From Candidatus Saccharimonadota bacterium (GTDB lineage: Bacteria; Patescibacteriota; Saccharimonadia; Saccharimonadales; Saccharimonadaceae): a stretch of DNA of 64,000 nucleotides. Location: assembly GCA_905372095.1 (NCBI GenBank), contig CAJPNK010000002.1:1-64000 (forward strand), read 5' to 3'. Position 1 is the stretch's first letter. Every line of letters starts with the position of its first letter. Made by a program: the position numbers and the translations under genes. Shown here one piece after another: positions 9,324-17,576 of the stretch. The notes beneath the pieces are model-generated. The model was not told the DNA's origin and did no database searches. It saw only the letters and a program-made list of their open reading frames with translations.

Positions 9324-10330
9324 ATGCGAAGCCTCCAATCGATAATAATAAGGGAAATTATGATAATAAGCATGCCATATAGCAACAATTGCGGCTGGTC
9401 AGTGCGAGTAACGCGCGGCGTGCCTTTGAAGCGGGAGGCGTCTTGGGCGGCAATTTTTTGGACAATGTTTGGAATTGTGTTTTTGTCGCGCAGTGCGTAG
9501 TAATCGCCGTTTGTCGCCAGCATGGTTCGCTTCAATTCTGCCGCTTCGGTCTCGCGATTTTTATTACTATTCGGGTAAATGCCGTATACGCGGATGTCTT
9601 TTTGCTTGGCAAGTTCTGCTGCTTCGGGTAGGGAAATTATCGGCGTGCCAGCTAATTGATTGTCGGTTCCTAAAATGATGCTCCGGGAGCGTTTGCTGTC
9701 TAACTTGTCGAAGCGGCCGATGCAGCTCGCTAGTCCATCGCCGATTAGTGACGAGCCTTGTCCGTTCGAGACTGCTGTGCCAGACAGGATGTCAAAATAT
9801 TCTAACGCTCCAGGCGGCGTCAGTGCCTTTTCGATTAGCGCTAATTTACTATCGATGAGGCTGGCGTCGTCTGTCAAAGGAAATATCACTGCCGGCGAGC
9901 GGTCAAATAATACTAAACCGAGTCGTTCGCCGTCAAATTTTCGCGCCAATGTGCGGTAGGTTTTAATAATCTCCACATCATATTCATACATCGACCGCGA
10001 CACATCAAGGCATAACACAATGTCGCGATTTTTTACCTCGGGAGAAACGACGGCTACCGACGACGGGCGGCCAGTGAGAACAATCATCATAACCAGCAGG
10101 AGCGCGTGCAGTCCCAGTACAACCGCCAATAGTTTTTTATACCGCTTAACCTGCTGAATATAGAGCGGAAAAGCGCGCAGCCGCGATGTATTAGCGATAG
10201 GGAGTTTTTGCCTAGGCGCGTCATGGTGTTTCGATTGGCTGTATCGGCGGAGTATAATCGGCGCGGCAAACCACAGCAGGGCGATAATTATAATTAACGC
10301 CAGCGACAATTGCCAAAAAACTAATTCCAT
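9320..10330 (-). CDS. VWA-domain membrane protein (BatA-like)
   Basis: 336 aa: N-terminal membrane segment (about 5-25), a second near 70-90, a VWA domain beginning DIVLCLDVSRSMYEYD with an intact MIDAS D-V-S-R-S, further MIDAS residues around TAVSNG and the GTDNQ segment, and a C-terminal membrane segment near 310-330. This is the canonical BatA arrangement. It overlaps both neighbours by a few bases, indicating translational coupling within the operon. Confidence 0.85.
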   Translation of the reverse strand: MELVFWQLSLALIIIIALLWFAAPIILRRYSQSKHHDAPRQKLPIANTSRLRAFPLYIQQVKRYKKLLAVVLGLHALLLVMMIVLTGRPSSVAVVSPEVKNRDIVLCLDVSRSMYEYDVEIIKTYRTLARKFDGERLGLVLFDRSPAVIFPLTDDASLIDSKLALIEKALTPPGALEYFDILSGTAVSNGQGSSLIGDGLASCIGRFDKLDSKRSRSIILGTDNQLAGTPIISLPEAAELAKQKDIRVYGIYPNSNKNRETEAAELKRTMLATNGDYYALRDKNTIPNIVQKIAAQDASRFKGTPRVTRTDQPQLLLYGMLIIIISLIIIDWRLRI

Positions 10331-10800
10331 GCCGCTACCGTCTTTCTGGCTAACGCCGCTGCCTCGGCAACGCTGCCTTGTTCAACTGCAGTAAATTCAG
10401 GAATATAGAATTGTTTGATGGCAGCCGCCAATGTTTTATAGCGAGTCTTTTCTAAATCTCGCAGCGTCAACGTGTCAACGCGGTGGCCATTTATCTCGAC
10501 GACGAACATGCGAAGAATATGGCTTAATTTCTGGTGGGCTTTACGCGAGGATAGCTTTCCGGCGGTGTGATTTTGTTCAATTTCGTCGATTAGCTGTTGG
10601 TATTTCTGTTTTAAATCAGTCAGATCTGGCGGTGTGTACGGTTTTGGTTTGAGCGTTGCCAGGCTGCGGTGAGAGCGGCGGCGAGTGGAATAAAATACAA
10701 ATCCGTACCATAAAATAATCGCGCCTAAAAGCAAGCAGCCGACAATCAGCCACAGCGGGTCATAATCTACCCATTCGCGAAGCTCAGCGCCAGCGTGCAT
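10321..10800 (-). CDS. Small membrane protein of the MoxR/VWA operon (DUF4381-like)
   Basis: 159 aa with a single strong membrane segment near residues 15-33, then a hydrophilic helical region. Size, topology and place between DUF58 and the first VWA gene match the DUF4381-type component of such operons; there is no direct motif to prove it. The start ATG at 10800 follows GAAAGG and lies inside the 3' end of the interrupted DUF58 frame, the overlap expected when DUF58 is full length. Confidence 0.62.
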   Translation of the reverse strand: MHAGAELREWVDYDPLWLIVGCLLLGAIILWYGFVFYSTRRRSHRSLATLKPKPYTPPDLTDLKQKYQQLIDEIEQNHTAGKLSSRKAHQKLSHILRMFVVEINGHRVDTLTLRDLEKTRYKTLAAAIKQFYIPEFTAVEQGSVAEAAALARKTVAAWN

Positions 10801-11665
10801 GTTTTTGCCTTTCTAGCAGTGAAAAGAAGCTGCCGACGACGTCCTCTTCTCCGGAAATTCGCTCGCTGACGACGCCCAAGCGCTCCAGGGCGGTGGAATA
10901 TTCGCGGTAGTATGATTGCTGCTCGCGGTTGAAATCGGCCTGCAATTTCGTTTGTTTGCGAATAAAATAAGGCAGCTCGGACAAATCGTCAATATCGTAA
11001 AAACTGCGGTTTCCGTCAAGTCCTGAAGCATCATTGACAGTTATCTATAGCATCTCGTGCTGGGCGCGCAGCCGCCGGATAATATGCTGGTGCTCGCCGG
11101 TCAGTTCATCGTCGTTGGCGACCACTACCAGCATCATCTTGCGTCGTAAATTGCGTGCAATATATTCAAGCTGATTCACAATATTGCTTGGCGCTGCTGC
11201 TAGCTGAGTATTCTTTTCAATGTGCCGCAGTAGCTGTTCGATATGCCGGTCGTCGCCTTTGAAAGGAATATAGGTGTTATTCTTGGCGTCGCCGGATACC
11301 AGTCCGATCAAATCGCCGTGCCGTAATACGATATAGCTCAGAACTCCGGCAGCCATAATACTGATGTCGCGCTTATTGCTGCCGCTTTTACCGGTCGCTG
11401 CCATGTGGCGGCCAGTGTCGACTACTAATAAAATATTATGTTTGCGGATTGCTTGGTAACGCCGGATTCGAATGCCGCTGCTGCGAGCAGTTGCTTTCCA
11501 GTCGATATCTTTTACATCGTCGCCAGGAGTGTATTCACGCAAATCGTCAAAATCGAGACTGCGCCCCTTAAACACCGATCCGTATTGACCGTCCAGTAAA
11601 CTCCGCACCTTTTCGTGGGCGTAGAGATCCATCTTGGCTTTGACTTTGGCGAAGAGACTTGGCAT
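10784..11665 (-). pseudogene. DUF58 protein gene interrupted by an in-frame TAG
   Basis: DUF58 proteins link MoxR ATPases to VWA proteins. The frame starts at ATG 11665 (one base after the moxR stop) and shows the DUF58 signature LREYTPGDDVKDIDWKATAR. Codon 207 is TAG (11047-11045), directly after RAQHEML. The same frame then continues without shift for 86 codons with a typical DUF58 C-terminus (ITVND, LGVVSERISGEEDVV, LLERQKHA) to a stop at 10784, overlapping the next gene. Full length would be about 293 aa. A single change, for example TTG to TAG, explains it; sequencing error, a recent nonsense mutation or readthrough are the options. The VWA-like metal site is also degenerate (DTGRH). Confidence 0.85.
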
Positions 11666-11666
11666 A

Positions 11667-12836
11667 TTACGGCACAGAAACAGCGTTAAATATCGAATCA
11701 ATGATAACTTCCGGATGAACTTGGTCGGCGATGGCTTCAAAGTTGAGGATAATGCGGTGGCGCAATACACTGTGGCGTAATTGTTTGACGTCCTCTGGAA
11801 TAACGTAATTGCGGCCGTTAATCAGCGCGAGGGCTTTGGCGACTTGCTGGAAAGCGATACTGGCGCGCGGGCTGGCGCCGTATTGGACGTAGCGCGCCGT
11901 TTCGCTTGGTATGATTGAGGCTGGATTGCGCGTTGCTGAGACAATTTTCACGATATAATTCTTAATGGCGTCGTCAATGTATACTTTTTGCGCCAGGTTT
12001 TGCAGTGTCTCGACTGCCGCCAGCTCGATATTCGGCGTGTTGCTATTATTCGGCGCCTCGCTTAATTTACCCGATTCTATGCGTTTCAAAATCTCTAATT
12101 CCTCGTCCGGAGCAGGGTAGGATAAAACTTCTTTCAATAAAAAGCGGTCTAGCTGTGCCTCTGGCAGCTCGTAAGTTCCTTCCTGTTCAATCGGGTTCTG
12201 GGTAGCTAGCACAATGAAAGGTTTCGGTAAGTCATAGCGTTGTCCGCCGATGCTGGTCTGCTTTTCTTGCATCGCTTCCAGCATGGCGCTTTGGGTTTTG
12301 GCGCTGGAGCGGTTAATCTCGTCTAATAGTACGAAATTGGCGTGAACTGGGCCTAGCTCGGTGCGGAATTCACCCTTGTTATAATCGTAAATCTGCGTAC
12401 CGATGATGTCGCTTGGTAGCAAGTCTGGCGTGCATTGAATGCGCTTGAAAGAGCCTTGCACGCTGGCGGCTAGCGTCTGCACGGCGGTCGTCTTGGCAAG
12501 TCCTGGTACGCTTTCCAGTAGAATATGCCCGCCAGTCATCAAGCTTACCATCAAAGCCGTCCGCAAGTTCTCTTGTCCGACCACCCGTGACGAGAAGGCG
12601 TCGAAAACAGTCTGGATATTTTGGTTAGCTGCGGTTAGCTCGTCGTCGCTAATCGGCGCGGCGGCAGGTTGAAATTGTGCTGCTGGCTGTGCGACAGTCT
12701 GGGATTGTGCTGCCGGCTCGATTGCTGGTTGAAATTGCGCTTCTGGCATAGCTGCGGACGCACCATTGTCTGCCGGAGAATTCGACTGAGCTGGCGCTGG
12801 TTCTTGGTCTGCTGATATAAACGGATTTGGATTCAT
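11667..12836 (-). CDS. MoxR-family AAA+ ATPase
   Basis: 389 aa. The first 65 residues or so are Ala/Gln/Pro-rich with repeated AAQFQPA/AAQSQ units and look disordered, an unusual extension. Then a MoxR AAA+ core: Walker A in PGLAKTTAVQ, Walker B VLLDEINR, sensor 1 LATQNP, and the AAA lid domain with SPRA. MoxR ATPases act as chaperones on client complexes together with DUF58 and VWA partners encoded downstream. AAAGGA lies 9-10 nt ahead of the ATG; the PRTase-like gene ends 15 nt upstream, so they are probably cotranscribed. Confidence 0.92.
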   Translation of the reverse strand: MNPNPFISADQEPAPAQSNSPADNGASAAMPEAQFQPAIEPAAQSQTVAQPAAQFQPAAAPISDDELTAANQNIQTVFDAFSSRVVGQENLRTALMVSLMTGGHILLESVPGLAKTTAVQTLAASVQGSFKRIQCTPDLLPSDIIGTQIYDYNKGEFRTELGPVHANFVLLDEINRSSAKTQSAMLEAMQEKQTSIGGQRYDLPKPFIVLATQNPIEQEGTYELPEAQLDRFLLKEVLSYPAPDEELEILKRIESGKLSEAPNNSNTPNIELAAVETLQNLAQKVYIDDAIKNYIVKIVSATRNPASIIPSETARYVQYGASPRASIAFQQVAKALALINGRNYVIPEDVKQLRHSVLRHRIILNFEAIADQVHPEVIIDSIFNAVSVP

Positions 12837-12851
12837 AATGATTATTCCTTT

Positions 12852-13505
12852 CTATGTCCAATATTGCGAAATATTCGTTACCAACAAGCGGCACTCTTCC
12901 GGAGTGTAACTATCCTTTTGTTCAAAATAATGCTCTGCCGGAAACATATGAGTCATGACGTCCAGGGCGACGTCTTTGTCGGTTTGCAGGTGAAAATAAT
13001 CTGCCGCCGTACTATCTACATTGCCGCCCAGTCCGTATAAGGCTCTGTAGCGCACGCTCTTCAAGTATTCCAGAGCCATCGCAATCTCTATCCGATCCTC
13101 GACTATGTCGCCAGTCAGTAGCAGTACTCTTCCGTTGAGTCCGTCCTTAGAAAATGTCCCGTACTGATCAAGGATGCGATTCAGCTCAGAAAAAGCCTGG
13201 CGTTTCATGTCTTCCAGTACCGAGCGGGATTCTAGCTCAATGCCGTCGCGCTGCGGTTTTTCTAGGTCAGGGTTCCATGTGAACATACCCGCCGGGTCAA
13301 TCAGCCCGACCACCCGCGGATCGCCAGGGATAATGATTCGCTTGCTGAGCAAAGGAAATACCCAAGCATTAATCTCGCTCGCCAAACCAATGCAAGCTGT
13401 CAGCGCATCTTCTTTTAGCGCGATAACGACCGCTTCCTGACCCTTCAAATCGCTCACACGTCCCGCCAAAGTCCGCCCCAGCTCGATTCTATTAATATAG
13501 TACAT
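12852..13505 (-). CDS. Phosphoribosyltransferase-like protein
   Basis: 217 aa from ATG 13505. The pattern ELGRTLAGRVSDLKGQ, EAVVIALKEDA, KRIIIPGDPRVVGLIDPAG and LLLTGDIVEDRIEIAMAL follows type I PRTase-fold proteins of the PRGVP/vvRK-PgnPE class. The expected PRPP-loop acidic pair is replaced (TGDIVEDR), so catalytic competence is doubtful. The longer frame to 13544 is rejected because TTGCAT-17-CATAAT ends 10 nt before 13505. It probably shares its transcript with moxR; the functional link is unknown. Confidence 0.6.
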   Translation of the reverse strand: MYYINRIELGRTLAGRVSDLKGQEAVVIALKEDALTACIGLASEINAWVFPLLSKRIIIPGDPRVVGLIDPAGMFTWNPDLEKPQRDGIELESRSVLEDMKRQAFSELNRILDQYGTFSKDGLNGRVLLLTGDIVEDRIEIAMALEYLKSVRYRALYGLGGNVDSTAADYFHLQTDKDVALDVMTHMFPAEHYFEQKDSYTPEECRLLVTNISQYWT

Positions 13506-13609
13506 GCTGGTTATGATTATGCCTGAAAGCGCGGGAGAATGCAATTGTGGCAGATGCTCGTCTGTTTCAGATTGCAGTAAGCTAGCCTGTATCCATTAAG
13601 TGTATGATT

Positions 13610-13858
13610 TTAGTCCCGCCGCTCTACCGCGATCGTGCACTGCGCCATCAATGCCACTGCTGCGCCGAGTGCTGCAAGTGTCGGTAGTAATAATGCGCCT
13701 ACCACGCCAGCAGTGACGGGGAATTCCATGATGCTTTCGCCTTTTTCGTTCTTGATGATAACGCGGCGGACGTTGCCTTCTTTGATAAGTTGCTTAACCT
13801 TCTCGACAACTTGATTGCCGTTAACACTAAATTCTTCGGTACGGTGTTGCTCGCTCAT
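13610..13858 (-). CDS. DUF4342 small membrane protein
   Basis: 82 aa. The N-terminal half carries VEKVKQLIKEGNVRRVIIKN followed by G-x-x-I-M-E-F-P-V, the DUF4342 signature, and the C-terminal half is a hydrophobic Gly/Ala-rich segment. Function unknown. It lies 9 nt after the slipin gene with an AAGGGG site upstream of its ATG, so the two form an operon, hinting at a shared membrane role. Confidence 0.8.
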   Translation of the reverse strand: MSEQHRTEEFSVNGNQVVEKVKQLIKEGNVRRVIIKNEKGESIMEFPVTAGVVGALLLPTLAALGAAVALMAQCTIAVERRD

Positions 13859-13867
13859 GCTTACCCC

Positions 13868-14611
13868 TTACTTTTTATTCCCGCGAATTGCGTCGATCAG
13901 TTCAATCGGGAAGAGCATCATTGTCTTTTGCGACGGTTCGGTGGAGATACGCTCCAGTGTATTTAGCGTACGCAGGTTAATCGCGCCTTGGGTTTTTGCC
14001 AGGATCTCCGCCGCCTGCGCCAGCGTTTCAGCGGCAGCTTTTTCGCCGTCGGCGTTGATGATGTTGGCGCGGCGCTCACGTTCGGCTTCGGCTTGCTTGG
14101 CCATGGCGCGCTTCATGTCGCCCGGCAGTTCAATGTTCTGAATCTTGACATTCTCAACATCAATGCCCCATTTGTCGGTTTCGGCATCGACAATTTCCTT
14201 GATTTGCTGCGAAATCTCCTCGCGCTTGGCCAAGAGGTCATCCATATCAACGTTACCGGTAACGTCGCGCAGGGCAGCCTGGGCAAATTGGCTGGTGGCG
14301 TAAATGTAGTTGGTCGTCTCCAGTACTGCCTTTGGGGCGTTAATCACTCGGAAATAGACCACTGCGTCAACGCCGACGGTGACGTTATCTTTGGTGATGA
14401 CCTCTTGTTTCGGCACATCAATTGGCGTGGAACGCACATCGACCATCATCATCGTCTGAAAAATCGGTACCACCACCCTTAGGCCTGGCTCGCGTACACC
14501 AGTAAATTTACCCAGCGTCAACACCACGCCGCGCTGATATTGGTTGACAACCTTGATACCGCTCAGCACATAAATAGCCGCGATGACTAAAATTACTATC
14601 ATTATTTCCAT
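13868..14611 (-). CDS. Slipin (SPFH/stomatin/band 7 family protein)
   Basis: 247 aa: one N-terminal membrane segment (about 2-18) followed by an SPFH domain: NQYQRGVVLTLGKF, EPGLRVVVPIFQ, DVRSTPIDVPKQEVITKDNV, VYFRV, then a helical region AKQAEAERERRANII. Slipins scaffold membrane microdomains. The family often sits with a membrane protease (NfeD/STOPP), which is absent here; the partner is DUF4342 instead. The ATG at 14611 has GGAGG 5 nt upstream. Confidence 0.92.
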   Translation of the reverse strand: MEIMIVILVIAAIYVLSGIKVVNQYQRGVVLTLGKFTGVREPGLRVVVPIFQTMMMVDVRSTPIDVPKQEVITKDNVTVGVDAVVYFRVINAPKAVLETTNYIYATSQFAQAALRDVTGNVDMDDLLAKREEISQQIKEIVDAETDKWGIDVENVKIQNIELPGDMKRAMAKQAEAERERRANIINADGEKAAAETLAQAAEILAKTQGAINLRTLNTLERISTEPSQKTMMLFPIELIDAIRGNKK

Positions 14612-14654
14612 AAATACCTCCTATTTATATAATGATATTCTAGCACCAAAGCGG

Positions 14655-14660
14655 TATAAT
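14655..14660 (+). promoter_or_regulatory. Leaderless -10, gene at 14667
   Basis: TATAAT with 6 nt to the ATG. It excludes the longer upstream frame that begins at 14583. Confidence 0.65.
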
Positions 14661-14666
14661 AACCAT

Positions 14667-15338
14667 ATGAACAATAATCAGCAAAACGCGAATCCGCAGT
14701 CGCCAGTTTCACAAACAACGCCAACGATGCAGCCAATGCCCGACCAAGCGCCGCAAGTGACACCAACAGCACAGCCGTTACCTAGTCAATCACCGCAAAT
14801 GGCAAACCAACAGTTAGCAGTAGAACCTGAGGCGGAGGCGGTTACAAACCCCAACGACGCTCCTAAAGGTATTATTCAGCAGCATCGAGAGTTTGTTAAT
14901 AGTAGTAATAATATTGTTTTTCATCTAGCGCGCAGTACAACAATTACCCTGATTGTTTTCTTCGTCGGGGCTTTTTTGATGTTTATTGCTCGCATGCAAG
15001 ACGAGCCGTTTTTTGGACCTGTAATAGTTAATCTTTTCTTGGTACCGTTTTGCTTGACTCTCGGGACGGCTCATTCACCGTTAGCGAGGCTGCGGCTATG
15101 GCGAATTGTAAGTTCAATCATGCTGATGCTGAATGTAGGTATGCTATTCATGCATGGTTTATTTGGTATCGCAAAGGACAACGACCCCAATCCTGCGATT
15201 GGCAATATGCCGCTGTGGATGCTGCCTGCCGAGAAGTCCTTGATTGCGGTACTGACATATATGGTATTTATTATTCCGCCGGCTATTGTTTTCTTGGTTA
15301 CTACGCTGAAGTATTCTAAGGCTACTCAGCTAAAGTAA
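14667..15338 (+). CDS. Membrane protein with P/Q-rich N-terminus, unknown
   Basis: 223 aa. Residues 1-65 are Asn/Gln/Pro/Thr-rich with repeated units of the form P-x-x-Q-P-[LM]-P; then about four hydrophobic segments (near residues 95-115, 122-140, 152-170 and 190-215). No catalytic motif. Divergent from the slipin gene. Similar low-complexity extensions occur on several membrane proteins of this window. I do not recognise the family. Confidence 0.7.
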   Translation: MNNNQQNANPQSPVSQTTPTMQPMPDQAPQVTPTAQPLPSQSPQMANQQLAVEPEAEAVTNPNDAPKGIIQQHREFVNSSNNIVFHLARSTTITLIVFFVGAFLMFIARMQDEPFFGPVIVNLFLVPFCLTLGTAHSPLARLRLWRIVSSIMLMLNVGMLFMHGLFGIAKDNDPNPAIGNMPLWMLPAEKSLIAVLTYMVFIIPPAIVFLVTTLKYSKATQLK

Positions 15339-15405
15339 ATTTTATCAAGCAAACGCATATAAATAGAGCAGTGCGGAAATGTTTTGGTGAAACTTGGCTT
15401 TTTCC

Positions 15406-15434
15406 TTGCCAGCTCGCCAGATTTTTAGTACAAT
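15406..15434 (+). promoter_or_regulatory. tRNA-Phe promoter
   Basis: TTGCCA (15406-15411), 17-nt spacer, TACAAT (15429-15434). Transcription should start about 10 nt before the tRNA. Confidence 0.65.
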
Positions 15435-15450
15435 CATAAGGTAAATTTGT

Positions 15451-15526
15451 GGCTCTTTAGCTCAGTTGGTAGAGCAGAGGCCTGAAGAGCCTTGTGTCAC
15501 TAGTTCGAGTCTAGTAGGAGCCACCA
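15451..15526 (+). tRNA. tRNA-Phe (anticodon GAA)
   Basis: Acceptor GGCTCTT pairs with AGGAGCC (one G-T), then A and encoded CCA. Anticodon stem GAGGC/GCCTT with loop CTGAAGA gives GAA. D-arm TAGCTCAGTTGGTAGAGC and T-loop TTCGAGT are standard. Confidence 0.95.
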
Positions 15527-15533
15527 GTAAAAT

Positions 15534-15560
15534 ACTCTCCCCGCCGGAGAGTGTTTTTCT
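15534..15560 (+). terminator. Terminator after tRNA-Phe
   Basis: ACTCTCC and GGAGAGT form a 7-bp stem around CCGCC, followed by GTTTTTCTTT. Confidence 0.85.
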
Positions 15561-15577
15561 TTAGGCTAGAAAGCAGG

Positions 15578-15583
15578 TATAAT
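15578..15583 (+). promoter_or_regulatory. Leaderless -10 of the CHAP gene
   Basis: TATAAT, 7 nt before the ATG at 15591. Confidence 0.6.
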
Positions 15584-15590
15584 AATTTTA

Positions 15591-16208
15591 ATGAGAAGTA
15601 TTCAGCGAAAGCAAGTATCTTGGCGCGGGCCGATAATTTTCGGTGTAGTCTTGATAGCGGTAATTGTCTTGGTGTGCACAGCGACCTACTTTGCATCTCG
15701 TTCATCGGGTGGCTACACTGCTGTCAAATTGCAACCAGCTCGTGAAAAATTCCCTGATATTCAGGTAGATAAGCTGTCGCCGCTACGTGCTCGCGCTGTA
15801 AATATACTTCGCCAGCAATATGACAATCCGCAGCCTGGCCCGTTTTATAGCCAGGGCGAGAAGCAGGATTGGTGCGCAAATTTTGTTAGTTGGGTCAGCC
15901 GCCAAGCTGGCGCGCCGCTAACTAATCCGCATAGTGGCGGTTGGCGTATCCCAGGTGTGCGCAGTCTCGAGACGTATTATCGTAACGCTGGTAAGTTCCG
16001 CGCCGCAAATAGCGGCTACCAGTTGCAGCCTGGCGACGCTATTATGTACGACAACGCCAGTCGTCATGGCGAGCATGTGAACTTTGTGCTCAAATACGAT
16101 AACGGCAAGGTGACGACTATTGGCGGTAACGAGGGCGGCATGATTAACGTTCAACAGTCGGATCTCAGCCGCGACGGGCCGATCCGTGGTTTTGGATTGC
16201 TAGAATGA
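15591..16208 (+). CDS. CHAP-domain peptidoglycan amidase/endopeptidase, membrane-anchored
   Basis: 205 aa. One N-terminal membrane segment (about residues 10-34) then a CHAP domain: catalytic Cys in KQDWCANFVSWV, LQPGDAIMYD, and His in GEHVNFVLKY, with IGGNEGG near the end. CHAP enzymes cut amide bonds in peptidoglycan stems or cross-bridges. The anchor places the domain outside the membrane, suggesting self cell-wall remodelling, or attack on a host wall if released. Monocistronic and predicted leaderless; murF follows with its own promoter. Confidence 0.9.
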   Translation: MRSIQRKQVSWRGPIIFGVVLIAVIVLVCTATYFASRSSGGYTAVKLQPAREKFPDIQVDKLSPLRARAVNILRQQYDNPQPGPFYSQGEKQDWCANFVSWVSRQAGAPLTNPHSGGWRIPGVRSLETYYRNAGKFRAANSGYQLQPGDAIMYDNASRHGEHVNFVLKYDNGKVTTIGGNEGGMINVQQSDLSRDGPIRGFGLLE

Positions 16209-16241
16209 TGGCGCACATTTTAATTTCTTAACCGTATACGG

Positions 16242-16247
16242 TATGAT
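16242..16247 (+). promoter_or_regulatory. Leaderless -10 of murF
   Basis: TATGAT, 6 nt before the ATG at 16254. No good -35. Confidence 0.55.
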
Positions 16248-16253
16248 AGAATT

Positions 16254-17528
16254 ATGTTCAAAAAGTATATCAAGAAGAAGCTTCAAAAGTATGTTGTTAA
16301 GTACTTTGAGCTGCATCCGCATGTCAGATTGATAGTTGTTGCCGGCAGTGTTGGCAAAACTAGCACCAAGCGTGCTCTCGGCAGGTTGTTGTCGCAGCGT
16401 TTTCGTGTTCGCATGCATGAAGGCAATCACAATTCAGAAGTGTCGGCGCCATTGGCGATTCTCGGCATTAACTTACCAGAGAGGCTGCATAGCCCATTGG
16501 CGTGGCTGGGGGTTTTTAGAGCAGCGCATCGCCGCGTCTATAGTCCGGCGGATGTTGATGTCATCATCCAAGAATTAGGCGTTGACCATCCAGGCGAGAT
16601 GATGGATTTCGGCACTTACTTGCGGCCGAATATTGCGCTAGTTACGGCGATAACGCCTGAACATATGGAATTTTTTGGCTCAATTGAACATGTGGCTCAA
16701 GAAGAGCTATTTGTTGCTAAATTTTCTGAATATACGCTAATTAATCGCGATGATATCGACGGGCGGTTTGCAGATTTCTTGGAATCGGCGAACTTTAGCA
16801 CTTACGGTACGACTGGGCTAGCAGAGTTTCGTTTTGAGCAGCAACAGCTTGACGAAAACGGCTACAGCGGCACGGTTATTGCTCCTAACGATGTTCGTTT
16901 TCCCGCTACTATTAAAGTAGTGGGCGAGCATAGCTTGCGCCCGATCATGGGGGCAGTTGGCGCGGCAATGATGCTCGGGTTGCCGGTGGAAGACATTATA
17001 CGCGGACTGTCGCTCCTCAAGCCGGTGCCAGGGCGGATGAATCTGCTGCGCGGCATTGGCGGCGTGACTATTATAGACGACACTTATAATTCTAGCCCGG
17101 CAGCGGCTCAGGCGGCGCTGCGAACTCTATACGAGTTCACGGATGTACCGAGTCGTGTGGCTGTTTTTGGTGATATGCTAGAGCTTGGCGGCAGCAGCCA
17201 GGCCGAGCACGAGAAGCTCGGTCGCATGTGCGATCCAAGTCTTTTGTCGTGGGTGGTAGTCGTCGGCGTGGCGGCGACGCAATACTTAGCACCGGCGGCC
17301 CGTTCGACAGGCTGCCAAGTTCATGTGGCGCGCAACGCTATCGAAGCTGGCGAGTTCGTCCGTTCGATAACCGAGCCAGGGACGGTAGTGCTAGTCAAAG
17401 GCTCGCAGAACGAAATATTCCTCGAAGAATGCGTTAAGGTGCTCTGCGACATGACCGAGGACGCTGAATTAGTCCGCCAAAGCGATAAATGGCTAGCTAT
17501 CAAAGATAAATATTTCCAGCAATTTTAA
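16254..17528 (+). CDS. murF: Mur ligase, MurF-type (UDP-MurNAc-tripeptide-D-Ala-D-Ala ligase)
   Basis: ATP-dependent ligase that adds the terminal D-Ala-D-Ala dipeptide in peptidoglycan precursor synthesis. 424 aa with the Mur P-loop VVAGSVGKTSTKRAL, the central ITPEHMEFFGS and DDTYNSSPAA segments, and GDMLELG in the C-terminal domain; the last two are diagnostic of MurF rather than MurC/D/E. It lacks most of the N-terminal UDP-binding domain of classical MurF (about 450-460 aa), as in many Patescibacteria, so a related Mur ligase role cannot be excluded. Confidence 0.85.
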   Translation: MFKKYIKKKLQKYVVKYFELHPHVRLIVVAGSVGKTSTKRALGRLLSQRFRVRMHEGNHNSEVSAPLAILGINLPERLHSPLAWLGVFRAAHRRVYSPADVDVIIQELGVDHPGEMMDFGTYLRPNIALVTAITPEHMEFFGSIEHVAQEELFVAKFSEYTLINRDDIDGRFADFLESANFSTYGTTGLAEFRFEQQQLDENGYSGTVIAPNDVRFPATIKVVGEHSLRPIMGAVGAAMMLGLPVEDIIRGLSLLKPVPGRMNLLRGIGGVTIIDDTYNSSPAAAQAALRTLYEFTDVPSRVAVFGDMLELGGSSQAEHEKLGRMCDPSLLSWVVVVGVAATQYLAPAARSTGCQVHVARNAIEAGEFVRSITEPGTVVLVKGSQNEIFLEECVKVLCDMTEDAELVRQSDKWLAIKDKYFQQF

Positions 17529-17576
17529 TCGTGTGTATAATAGATTTAAGTTAAGGAGTAAAGGAGCAAGCTAGCA

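Noticed and set aside
10784..10984. A separate 66-aa gene downstream of DUF58
   Set aside because: It is in the same frame as DUF58 and reads as its C-terminus after the TAG, so it is part of the interrupted gene.
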